Positions 1-6,381 of a stretch of DNA of 14,988 nt are shown in pieces. A model generated the notes under the pieces. It made no database searches. It was given only the letters and a program-made list of their open reading frames with translations, and had not been told where the DNA came from. This DNA is from CAIVND01 sp035532075 (GTDB lineage Bacteria > Actinomycetota > Acidimicrobiia > Acidimicrobiales > Bog-793): assembly GCA_035532075.1 (NCBI GenBank), contig DATKRV010000079.1, forward strand, positions 1-14,988, in the 5' to 3' direction. Within the stretch, counting starts at the first letter, position 1. Each line of letters begins with the position of its first letter. Both the position numbers and the translations under genes were made by a program.

Positions 1-1347
1 GGTGAGCGTCGCCGTGTCAGTGACGTTCGCACCGATGTTCACATTGGTGAGCTGTCCGTTGACCGCTCCGGTCGAACCGGTGGTGGTGTCCTTGAGCGTC
101 GTCGAGATCGACGGGGAGTTCTGGTCGACCACGAAACACTCAGTCGTCTGATTGGTCTCACTACCTGACGTATAGCTCGCCGTCGCGTCCGGAATATACG
201 TGGCATAGAAACAATAGTTACCGGCCAACTGGGGATAAAAAGGCGGAGACGTCGCCGTGTCAGAGGTGCTATTACCAGTGATCGCTACAGGTGTACCAAC
301 GTTCGTCACATTCCCGCTCGTACAGATCGGCGCGGTCGTTCCCGGACCACATTCAGCGAACTGTACGGATCCGGTCACCGCCCCATCGGGACCACTGAGC
401 GTCGCGGTATCGGTCACGGGCGATCCAATACCCACTGATCCGGTGACGTTCGCTGTCGTCACAATGGTCGGCGGAACGAGCACGGCGTTCGCCTGCAATG
501 CACGGTCCTGTGCACCGCCGCTGATTCCCGTGTCTGTCGAATCGACAACCCCGTTAAGCCACATGTGGTAGGGCGAACCGTTGATACTCGCGGCCCCACT
601 GTTTGGACCCCAGTTCACATCTGACGCGATATGCCCGCCCCAGGCGAGTACCGGAGCGGTTACACCCGCCGTGAAGCTCACCGTGATCTGCGTTTGGCTC
701 GTACCCGCGTACGAGCCAGACAACGTGTAAGCGCCCACCCCAGCGACCGTACTCACCGTACCGCCGGTAGGAGCTTGCGCGCCGGAGGTGAAACTGCAAC
801 CGAAGCAGTCGAAAGTCTGATTCGATGGCTGTGAACCAGAGGTCATACTGATATTCGGATCGAGTGGGATCGGGACCGTCGAGGTCGGCGCCGGCGGCTT
901 CGGAGAAGAGGTGTCACAACCAGCGGGAGCAGGACCGCTATTAAGACATGGATCAGCGCTCGGCACCGTGTCGTTGTAGGTGGTGAGATAGTCATAGGCG
1001 TGCAGCCCAGCGTCTGTCGTCTCCCACTGGATCGTCGCGAAGTAGGTCGTCCCCACAGTGAGATTCGCGAAGGTCGTCTGGAACGGAACCGAGTCACCCT
1101 CACGATAGGACGAGTTGCTGCTATTCAGATCTCCGGTTTGCCAGGAATTCGTATTCGACGCGCCACATGCGGAACTATCGACCGGTCGACCGTTTGCGCA
1201 CTGGAAGATCTGTCCGCCAGTTCCACCGGACCCCGCAAAGGCGGGCGTCTCCAGCGCGGCCAGCGTTCCGAACATCAGCGTGCCGAACATCAAGAAGGCA
1301 CCAAATGCCGCCATGAGCCGTCCTCGTATCGAGCCGTCAGCCCTCAT
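1..1347 (-). CDS. Secreted Ig-like repeat surface protein, N-terminal part (partial)
   Basis: An open frame of 449 codons runs without a stop from the ATG at 1347 to the left edge, so the C-terminus is missing. The start is preceded by a good Shine-Dalgarno sequence (AAGGAAGG, about 9 bases before the ATG). The N-terminus has basic residues (MRADGSIRGR), a hydrophobic stretch and then TPAFAGSG, which looks like a Sec signal peptide with cleavage after about residue 38. Two similar modules follow in the C-terminal half: one near residues 310-345 with TDTATLSGPDGAVTGSVQF and a CGPGTTAPIC pair, and another starting at the cut edge with NVTDTATLT. These resemble the Ig-like domain repeats of large actinobacterial extracellular proteins. 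Composition is rich in Thr, Ser, Gly and Asn with paired Cys. The role is probably cell-surface or extracellular (adhesin or matrix), but no enzymatic motif is visible. The class is fairly sure; the function is inferred. Confidence 0.8.
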   Translation of the reverse strand, partial: MRADGSIRGRLMAAFGAFLMFGTLMFGTLAALETPAFAGSGGTGGQIFQCANGRPVDSSACGASNTNSWQTGDLNSSNSSYREGDSVPFQTTFANLTVGTTYFATIQWETTDAGLHAYDYLTTYNDTVPSADPCLNSGPAPAGCDTSSPKPPAPTSTVPIPLDPNISMTSGSQPSNQTFDCFGCSFTSGAQAPTGGTVSTVAGVGAYTLSGSYAGTSQTQITVSFTAGVTAPVLAWGGHIASDVNWGPNSGAASINGSPYHMWLNGVVDSTDTGISGGAQDRALQANAVLVPPTIVTTANVTGSVGIGSPVTDTATLSGPDGAVTGSVQFAECGPGTTAPICTSGNVTNVGTPVAITGNSTSDTATSPPFYPQLAGNYCFYATYIPDATASYTSGSETNQTTECFVVDQNSPSISTTLKDTTTGSTGAVNGQLTNVNIGANVTDTATLT

Positions 1348-1389
1348 TTTGTCGGTCCTTCCTTTTCGTCTATTTCGGTTCACATTTTA
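1348..1389 (-). promoter_or_regulatory. Ribosome-binding site and possible -10 box of the surface-protein gene
   Basis: Reading the minus strand, TAAAAT (1389 to 1384) is a 5-of-6 match to the sigma70 -10 consensus, and AAGGAAGG sits about 9 bases before the ATG at 1347. Transcription from this box would start near 1377 and leave a leader of about 30 bases. I found no convincing -35 element at 17 or 18 bases, so the promoter is tentative. The ribosome-binding site is clear. Confidence 0.35.
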
Positions 1390-1675
1390 AAACTGCAAGC
1401 CACCCACGATCCGATGCGACTCTCTGGTCGAGAACCGCCGCGGATGGCGAGTGACAACGAACAGTTACGCCAATAACAAAACAGCCCTGCCGGTACCTGA
1501 AGTACAGATCATTCGGTCGTAAAGTCGGCACATCGAATGTGCTGAGCCCACAACGCCACGTGGCACAGGCGCTGTCCGGGAAACACCTGAGCAGAATCGA
1601 AATCGATCGAGCGCTTTGAGAAGATGAAGCATCGATTCACGAGAACTCAGATCACGAATGATCAGACCTTGCGCG

Positions 1676-1700
1676 ACCGATCGGTTGATGCACCGATCGG
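1676..1700. repeat. Two copies of the palindrome CCGATCGG, 16 bp apart
   Basis: ACCGATCGG occurs at 1676-1684 and again at 1692-1700. Each copy contains the perfect 8-bp palindrome CCGATCGG, and the first extends to the 10-bp palindrome ACCGATCGGT. The two copies can also pair with each other as an 8-bp stem with an 8-base loop. The arrangement could be a double operator or an RNA hairpin; the sequence does not decide which. Confidence 0.5.
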
Positions 1701-1957
1701 CCAGCGTGCCGATAAGAGAGAGAATCAATGTCGCCACGCGCATCGGTGCAATGCAGATCGCGAACAAGACTGAATAGCTGACACGAGAGATGGCGCGTCC
1801 ACTGACTGACGCAAGAAGACGGAGAGAATCGGGGAATAGAAAATCGGAGATGATGGACCCGACGCAGCGCGCCCCAGCTCTACGAGCACACCGTTGCGTC
1901 TCTTGGAATTCGTTCCCACCATGCAGTAGCGACCGCATCTTCATTTCACCCCACTTA

Positions 1958-1975
1958 GATTGTCCATTCACAATC
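1958..1975. promoter_or_regulatory. Inverted repeat GATTGT-N6-ACAATC, possible operator
   Basis: A perfect 6-bp inverted repeat with a 6-base spacer lies in non-coding DNA just beyond the 3' end of the decayed transporter fragment (2018-2320, minus). The shape fits a dimeric regulator site, for example of the LysR or TetR type. No regulator gene is visible nearby, so this is only a structural observation. Confidence 0.3.
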
Positions 1976-2017
1976 GGGGCGGGTTCGCTACTGGCTCCCC
2001 CCGGTCCAAGCGACCAT

Positions 2018-2320
2018 CTAGAGACCGGGGATCACTGCCTCCCTCGGGTAAAGATTTGCACGCACATCACGACAAGTCAAGCTGTCGACCCGGCCAAGCG
2101 ACCCATCACCGATCAACGACCCATCGATGAAGGTGTCGATCTGCCTGTCTGGTACGGGTGACATGCGCCTCGACAGCTCTGTGAACTGGGTTTTTCCAGA
2201 ACCTTCGTCTCCGACCATCCCTATCGTTCGTCCGCGCGAGCCCGTGCGCCATCGACTGAGTGTCAGATCATCGAACCCAGCGTCATGTCCCGTTCCCGTT
2301 CCGATTTCTTCCCAGATCAT
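2018..2320 (-). pseudogene. Decayed oligopeptide/dipeptide ABC-transporter ATPase fragment
   Basis: A frame of 100 codons contains FDDLTLSRWRTGSRGRTIGMVGDEGSGKTQ. This lines up with the start of DppD/OppD-type ATPases, where a V(D)DVSL strand is followed by RGETVGIVGESGSGKTQ. GDEGSGKT fits a Walker A motif. Further on, IDGSL followed by TCRDVRANLYPREAVIPGL resembles the IDGSI...LRDVRG.RIAMIFQDP segment leading to the Q-loop. The frame then stops, and the signature motif, Walker B and the rest of a normal 300-residue protein are absent; no continuation was found in the other frames. I read it as a truncated, decaying relic rather than a working gene. It lies between the surface-protein gene and the first sigma factor and contributes nothing obvious to either. 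Confidence 0.4.
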
Positions 2321-2414
2321 CGCCAGAGCAGCGTTGGGTCTGCAAGATCAGATCCCGCACGAAGACTGGATTTTCTAGCCATTCACAGCCATCTCTGAAC
2401 AGTGCCTCGCGCTA

Positions 2415-2451
2415 TTGCGACAAGACCACCACCTGCAATAAGATGTGTGCT
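2415..2451 (+). promoter_or_regulatory. Leaderless sigma70-type promoter of the first sigma-factor gene
   Basis: TTGCGA (2415-2420) and TAAGAT (2439-2444) are separated by 18 bases, and 7 bases then lead to the ATG at 2452, so transcription should start at or next to the A of the start codon. The same architecture recurs before the paralogous gene at 13873, with TTGCGA, an 18-base spacer of partly different sequence, TAGAAT, and an identical GTGTGCT before the ATG. Conservation of the boxes and spacing while the surrounding DNA has diverged is the main support. There is no Shine-Dalgarno sequence, as expected for a leaderless message. Confidence 0.65.
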
Positions 2452-3339
2452 ATGTCTCCGACAGATGGCAAAGCATCCTCTCCTCGCGCGAGCCGCGCCG
2501 AGCACCAGTCGATCGCTAGCCTGACGGACGCGAGGAACATCGAGATCACCGATGTCGCGTCGCTGGAACTTTTATGGCGAAAGTTTTGGACTCGCCACGA
2601 ACGCGAAGATCGCAATGCCCTCGTCGTTGTCTATAAAGATCTTGTCCACACCGTTGCCACTCGCCTTCCCTCGAATGTCCGCGCGAACTGGAGTCTTGAC
2701 GACCTCGAGAGTTCCGGCCTTCTTGGTCTGATCGAGGCAATTGGCCGCTTCGACGAAGCGTCGCAGATCTCGCTCTTTCCCTCCTATGCACAACAGCGCA
2801 TCCGGGGCGCGATCTATGACGAACTGCGACGACTCGATTGGCTTCCCCGTACGATCCGTCGACGGGTCATTACCTATCGTGTCGCGGTGGATGATCTGTC
2901 AAGCGAACTTGGACGGACGCCAAATCGCGCCGAGGTGATGAATTCCATGGGCATCGATTCTCGTGACGAGAACGAACTTGAACAGCAGGTCCAATCGGCG
3001 CAACTGACGCACTTTCGCAGGATCGACGATGGCGACGATTGGTCTGCCGCCTACCGGTCGATCGATCAACTCGTCTCGGACTTTGCGGAACAGCCGGAAT
3101 CAAAGTTCCTCGCCTCAGAACGCGTTGAACTGCTGCGCGAAGCGATCGCAAAACTTCCCGAGCGCCAACGTACTGTGATCACTCTGCATTTTTTCGGAGG
3201 ACTCACGCAGGATCAAATCGGAGCAATTTTGGGTGTTGGAAATTCCCGGGTCTCGCAGATTGAGACATCGGCAATCAAGACGCTTCGGCACCTGTTGCGT
3301 GACGGATTCGACTCCTCCCTCTCTGCCTTGATCGGTTAG
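2452..3339 (+). CDS. FliA/WhiG-family alternative sigma factor, copy 1
   Basis: A 295-residue sigma factor of the sigma28 group (FliA, WhiG, SigD). After a variable N-terminus of about 35 residues comes region 2 (about 38-125), with FWTRHEREDRN, NWSLDDLESSGLLGLIEAI and YAQQRIRGAIYDELRRLDW, the last typical of FliA-type region 2.4. Region 3 follows (about 126-185; LPRTIRRRV and ELGRTPNRAEVMNSMG). Region 4 (about 225-283; LPERQRTVITLHFFGGLTQ, QIGAILGVGNSRVSQIE) is a helix-turn-helix for the -35 element. I chose the ATG at 2452 because a promoter shared with the paralogue at 13873 ends there; an in-frame ATG at 2443 would overlap the -10 box. The gene is convergent with the DICT-GGDEF gene. In Streptomyces the family member WhiG is held inactive by RsiG plus c-di-GMP; c-di-GMP genes surround this gene, but no anti-sigma partner is recognisable. 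Target promoters are inferred, not shown. Confidence 0.93.
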   Translation: MSPTDGKASSPRASRAEHQSIASLTDARNIEITDVASLELLWRKFWTRHEREDRNALVVVYKDLVHTVATRLPSNVRANWSLDDLESSGLLGLIEAIGRFDEASQISLFPSYAQQRIRGAIYDELRRLDWLPRTIRRRVITYRVAVDDLSSELGRTPNRAEVMNSMGIDSRDENELEQQVQSAQLTHFRRIDDGDDWSAAYRSIDQLVSDFAEQPESKFLASERVELLREAIAKLPERQRTVITLHFFGGLTQDQIGAILGVGNSRVSQIETSAIKTLRHLLRDGFDSSLSALIG

Positions 3340-3558
3340 TGAGTCCGCGCTCGCTTTCGGTAAGTATTCGATCGAAGACGTAGCCAGATTCCATCACCGA
3401 GACCCCGATGTACCCGATGTATCTGTTGGCGCACAGCGCCGCCACGGGTAACTGATCGCGCTGTCGTCTCGTGCAACGAGCCACGCGAGACCTCCGCCAA
3501 TTGGATGCGTTCAGTACAACACGAAGACAGGGTCGCGGATGACCGAAGGGCTGATGGT

Positions 3559-4677
3559 TTAGTCAACCATCCGGGCGACGTTCTTTCCAAGCATCTTCGA
3601 GAGATTGAGGCCGTCGAATAGACGATCGAAGGGAATCTGAGTCGGATCGGCAACCGTCACCGAGGCAGAGATCGAAATCGACTCATCATCAAAAGGTGGC
3701 GGGAGCCTCAGTGCTCGGGCGGCAAGCACAAGGCGCTCTGCGCGCCCAAGTGCACTTTCGCGATCGACGGTCGAGCCAAGCACGAGAAATTCGTCGTCAC
3801 CATAACGGATGACGAGATCTCCGGGTCGACGCTCTTTTCGCAGCATATCTGCGACGGTGATCAACACCTGATCGCCCGCGTCGACTCCGAACTGCCGGTT
3901 GAACTCTGACAGGTCGTCAACGTCGACAAGCGTGGCGGCCACCACCGCTGCCGATTCCATCGCACGGGAGCGGACATAGCGATCGAAGAACCTGCGGTTG
4001 TAGACATCCGTCAGCAGGTCCCAATCGGTTGGGTACGACCCTGGCGACGCGCCTCCAATCTCGAGTGCAGATCCGAGGACCTCAACTGCGGTCGCAAGAC
4101 TCTGTTCACCCGAGCTCATCGGCGTCGACTCTGCACGTCGCAGCGCACTCTCTGCTTGAGCGAGGACCCGAGCAGAGAGCTGGGACGAAAGGGGGCGGAT
4201 GATCTGTCGAAAGGCCTCTACGGTTTCCTCACGACGGAATGTCCATCTCGCGACGAACGATCTTGAGGCCTCAATGGATCCCCCGCCATCAACCAATCCG
4301 TGATCGTCGACCGCGACCATGGCAGCGCAAAGCGAACCATTCAGAACGATCAACACCCACGAATCGCTCAATTCGTCGCGTTTTGACAGATTAATGCCGT
4401 GGATACCCTTTGGCAGATCGTTGATCTCATCGGGAAACCCAACCACAACGGTTGCGCCGGTCGCGGCAAAAGCTGCGTATCGGGCGGCCTCAAGCTCGAA
4501 ATAAGCCCTCCGCTGGAACAGTGCCAGAACAAAGCTCGTCTGCGAATTCACGGCGCCTTCGATAAGGTCGGCCGCGACAGCCGAAGCAAATGACCGTTTC
4601 ATGGCCTCGCCGATCGCGATCACGCTCCGCTTGGTCAACAAGCGAGACGGAGACGAGGAGAGAGTTCCGGCCGTCAT
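3559..4677 (-). CDS. DICT-sensor diguanylate cyclase-like protein (variant GDDEF site)
   Basis: A 372-residue soluble protein. Residues about 12-165 match the DICT sensory domain: a lead helix with LLTKRSVIAIGEAMKRS, then SFVLALFQRRAYFE, ATVVVGFPDE, GIHGINLS and SWVLIVLNGSLCAAMVAVDD. Residues about 218-370 form a GGDEF domain. The inhibitory c-di-GMP site RxxD is present (RPGD, 284-287). The signature is GDDEF (293-297) instead of GGDEF, so the second glycine is an aspartate. Asn260 and Asp269 of the nucleotide site are kept, but the usual FKxxND is LSEFNR and the His of GHxxGD is Val. It may be a weak or degenerate cyclase, or a c-di-GMP or GTP sensor. There is no Shine-Dalgarno; the ATG overlaps the stop of a possible 19-codon leader ORF by ATGA. 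It converges on the first sigma gene. The domain calls are firm; the activity is uncertain. Confidence 0.9.
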   Translation of the reverse strand: MTAGTLSSSPSRLLTKRSVIAIGEAMKRSFASAVAADLIEGAVNSQTSFVLALFQRRAYFELEAARYAAFAATGATVVVGFPDEINDLPKGIHGINLSKRDELSDSWVLIVLNGSLCAAMVAVDDHGLVDGGGSIEASRSFVARWTFRREETVEAFRQIIRPLSSQLSARVLAQAESALRRAESTPMSSGEQSLATAVEVLGSALEIGGASPGSYPTDWDLLTDVYNRRFFDRYVRSRAMESAAVVAATLVDVDDLSEFNRQFGVDAGDQVLITVADMLRKERRPGDLVIRYGDDEFLVLGSTVDRESALGRAERLVLAARALRLPPPFDDESISISASVTVADPTQIPFDRLFDGLNLSKMLGKNVARMVD

Positions 4678-4733
4678 CGCACGCCGCCGAACGCGAGATT
4701 TGAAATCGCGACGCTGTGCTGCTCCTTTGGCAT
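4674..4733 (-). CDS. Possible 19-residue leader peptide before the DICT-GGDEF gene
   Basis: A short frame starts at the ATG at 4733 (MPKEQHSVAISNLAFGGVR) and ends in a TGA that overlaps the DICT-GGDEF start codon as ATGA, the usual arrangement for translational coupling. A -10-like TAACAT (4745 to 4740) lies 6 bases before its ATG, which would make the message leaderless like those of the sigma genes; I saw no matching -35. The main gene has no ribosome-binding site of its own, so coupling would explain its translation. The frame is too short to judge by codon use and could be chance. Confidence 0.25.
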   Translation of the reverse strand: MPKEQHSVAISNLAFGGVR

Positions 4734-5339
4734 GCGGTCATGTTAGTCCAACCGCTCAAAATCCTCTCACGGCGCGACAACAACGAGCGGTGAGATTTGC
4801 TGACCCTGCGCCCACGATTCTTGCGGCGCGCGCATTTTCCAAAAGCACTGAAAAGAAATCCATGCCACGTTTTCTCACAACCCACCGCAGTCGAAATGCC
4901 AGATACGACGCGATACCTCCAATCCTGGTCACGAAAAGCCAGAAGAACCCGGCAGAATCCTTTGCGTCTCCGAGAACACCAGACGCGTACCCAGATAGCC
5001 ACGGAGACGGTTTTGATCCCTACGGTGCGCAATGATCATGGTCTTCACGCGAATGTCAGTCACCTCGCTAACTGTCCCCCATTTATAAGGTCAGCGTTGA
5101 TACCGATATCTGAACTCTTGATGGAATCACGACCACGTCACCACACAGCAACGTTGACTTCGGCCACGGTTCAAGAGCGTCAGGACGACCCGGAGACGCG
5201 GTGCACTCAACGCGCCGGATCGCACCTTTGCGTGGTCGGTTCACACGTCTTTTCACCGCTCGCGTCAGCTCCGAGAGCTCACCCGCGACGGTTCAGAAAA
5301 TCAATCCCGAAAACCCGTGCGCGCCGGTACGCCCGATCG

Positions 5340-5364
5340 TCGATCATCGATCATCGATCATCGA
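5340..5364. repeat. Heptamer tandem repeat TCGATCA, about 3.6 copies
   Basis: TCGATCA occurs at 5340-5346, 5347-5353 and 5354-5360, followed by a partial TCGA. The bases just before (5333-5339) are a degenerate further copy. The unit length of 7 is shared with the unrelated heptamer array at 9429-9460. In non-coding DNA it could vary in copy number by slippage. Confidence 0.85.
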
Positions 5365-5370
5365 GACGAC

Positions 5371-5405
5371 ATTCGCCGGTGCGCTCGCGGAACAAACCGG
5401 CGAAT
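5371..5405. promoter_or_regulatory. Perfect 10-bp hairpin upstream of the SpeD-like gene
   Basis: ATTCGCCGGT (5371-5380) pairs perfectly with ACCGGCGAAT (5396-5405) across a 15-base loop, ending 42 bases before the start at 5448. No T-run follows on either strand, so it is not a classical terminator. It could be an RNA structure in the leader of the SpeD-like gene, a protein operator, or an attenuator. Confidence 0.6.
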
Positions 5406-5447
5406 ATCGCTGGCCCAAACGTCAACGCCTTCAATACCGACCTCGGT

Positions 5448-5855
5448 ATGAAATGGGAGTACTGCTACGCTAATTACATGGGCGTTATTCGCATCTATGA
5501 GAGCAACGACGAATTCCCAGACCTCGCCCCGCCGATCCACCGTCAACGACTGGTCATCGAGGGTTACTGTCCCAAGCCGATTACGGCAGAAGAGATCAAA
5601 TGCTACCTCCGAACGCTCTCGGTGGTCTGTGGGATGGAACGACTCAACGAACCGGTCACCCACAGCTCCGACAAATACGGCTGGGCAGGTTGGGTGCACT
5701 GGGAGGCCTCCGGTGCACATCTCTACGCGTGGGAAGAGCCCTTGCTCTTTTTCAGCGTCGATATCTACACCTGCGCCGAATTCGACAAGATACAGGTCAC
5801 GGAATTCACAAGTGCCTTTTTCGCCGCGGGAGAGGTCGTCGCGAAGGACTTTTAA
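5448..5855 (+). CDS. SpeD-like (S-adenosylmethionine decarboxylase family) protein
   Basis: A 135-residue protein with the fold signature of class 1 prokaryotic AdoMet decarboxylases: a first strand RLVIEGY (35-40), a helix with AEEIKCYLRTLS, then GWAGWVHWEASGAHLYAWEEP (79-98) and FFSVDIYTC (101-109). In the classic enzyme the sequence is ESH...HTWPE...DLFTC; cleavage before the Ser makes the pyruvoyl cofactor, and a His and Cys help. Here Ser88 aligns with the pyruvoyl Ser by its distance to the Trp (7 residues), and Cys109 with the proton-donor Cys. But Ala87 replaces the Glu, Gly89 the His, and Tyr93 sits where the processing His should be. Family members have evolved into ornithine or arginine decarboxylases, so the substrate cannot be named. 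The start is the ATG at 5448; 5478 is an alternative. There is no Shine-Dalgarno and no spermidine synthase gene nearby. The gene converges on the Cys-rich ORF with a 12-bp gap. Confidence 0.7.
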   Translation: MKWEYCYANYMGVIRIYESNDEFPDLAPPIHRQRLVIEGYCPKPITAEEIKCYLRTLSVVCGMERLNEPVTHSSDKYGWAGWVHWEASGAHLYAWEEPLLFFSVDIYTCAEFDKIQVTEFTSAFFAAGEVVAKDF

Positions 5856-5867
5856 ATAGACCGGCTG

Positions 5868-6119
5868 TTAGAGAAACGTACCGGTGCACCCTTTCGCGCA
5901 CAGACACCTGATCTGGTCACTGGTTGACACTCGCAACTCGGACCGCGCAGATCCGAAGTATCTGTCGGCAATGATCTTGGTGCCCGTATCGCCCGTGATT
6001 TTGATCGTGTCGCCGCACTGGGGCCAGTGACGACATTTTGGTGCTCGCACTTGAAAGATTTCACCGATGCATCTGCATGATGACCAATACGTGATCGGCT
6101 TTCGCGTGGTGTCGCTCAT
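5868..6119 (-). CDS. Small Cys-rich putative zinc-ribbon protein
   Basis: An 83-residue frame from the ATG at 6119 contains three paired-cysteine groups: CRC near residues 15-17, KCRHWPQCG near 29-37, and CLCAKGC near the C-terminus. Between them is an alternating, beta-like stretch (DTIKITGDTGTKIIADRYFG). Pairs of this kind usually hold structural zinc. I do not recognise the family. The frame stays open upstream to an ATG at 6287, but that part looks random and I prefer the shorter form. It ends 12 bp from the SpeD-like gene in convergent orientation, tight packing that supports both being real. There is no obvious ribosome-binding site. A chance ORF cannot be excluded. Confidence 0.45.
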   Translation of the reverse strand: MSDTTRKPITYWSSCRCIGEIFQVRAPKCRHWPQCGDTIKITGDTGTKIIADRYFGSARSELRVSTSDQIRCLCAKGCTGTFL

Positions 6120-6381
6120 CGTCAAAGAGAGTGTCGATGCATGACAAGACCAATTCTCTCGATCAGAGACGGACCGGTCATCGCACATCACCATGTTCGC
6201 GCCTGCACAGGACACCTGCCCCGGCCCTTCGCTCGATCTGGCGCTCGTCGGTCTTTCCGAGGTGATCGCCCATACCGGAGGGTGCAAAGAACCGATCAGC
6301 TGCGATCTCTGCGATGACCCTGGGTTGACATCGAAGTCGATCGTGCTTGGCTGACCAAGATTCCGAGAGAACCTCGATGAA

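Larger units (their letters stand above)
1390..2017. other. Stretch without a recognisable gene
   Basis: Open frames here (for example 1465-1971 minus and 1790-2161 plus) show no family resemblance, no ribosome-binding site and no consistent codon bias. The stretch holds a pair of palindromes at 1676-1700 and an inverted repeat at 1958-1975, listed separately. A perfect copy of the FliA-type -10 element, GCCGATAA, lies at 1708-1715 on the plus strand, but no TAAA-like -35 is placed correctly and no gene follows, so I do not call a promoter. Confidence 0.5.
4746..5447. other. 0.7 kb region between divergent genes, no recognisable gene
   Basis: An open plus-strand frame continues upstream from the SpeD-like gene to about 4797, but its predicted protein is Arg/Ser/His-rich and low in complexity, like random DNA read through, and matches no family. 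The last 110 bases hold a heptamer tandem repeat (5340-5364) and a 10-bp hairpin (5371-5405), listed separately. The promoter of the SpeD-like gene must lie here, but I could not identify it. Confidence 0.5.

Noticed and set aside
1708..1715. GCCGATAA, a perfect FliA-type -10 on the plus strand
   Set aside because: No TAAA-like -35 at 14-16 bases and no gene downstream; an exact 8-mer is likely by chance in 15 kb.
1465..1971. A 168-codon minus-strand frame with a hydrophobic patch
   Set aside because: No family resemblance, no ribosome-binding site, and its DNA contains the CCGATCGG palindrome pair; it looks like chance.
4490..5032. A 180-codon minus-strand frame overlapping the start of the DICT-GGDEF gene
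   Set aside because: It overlaps the DICT-GGDEF coding region in another frame, and its product is Arg/Ser-rich with no motif.
5121..5447. In-frame N-terminal extension of the SpeD-like protein from an ATG at 5121 (or 4797)
   Set aside because: The extra sequence is low-complexity and basic, crosses the heptamer array and hairpin, and would double or triple the normal length of this family.
6193..6354. A 53-codon plus-strand ORF with four cysteines (MFAPAQDTCPG...)
   Set aside because: High third-position GC and a C-x6-C-x2-C group made it tempting, but it has no ribosome-binding site, homology or partner, so chance is as likely.
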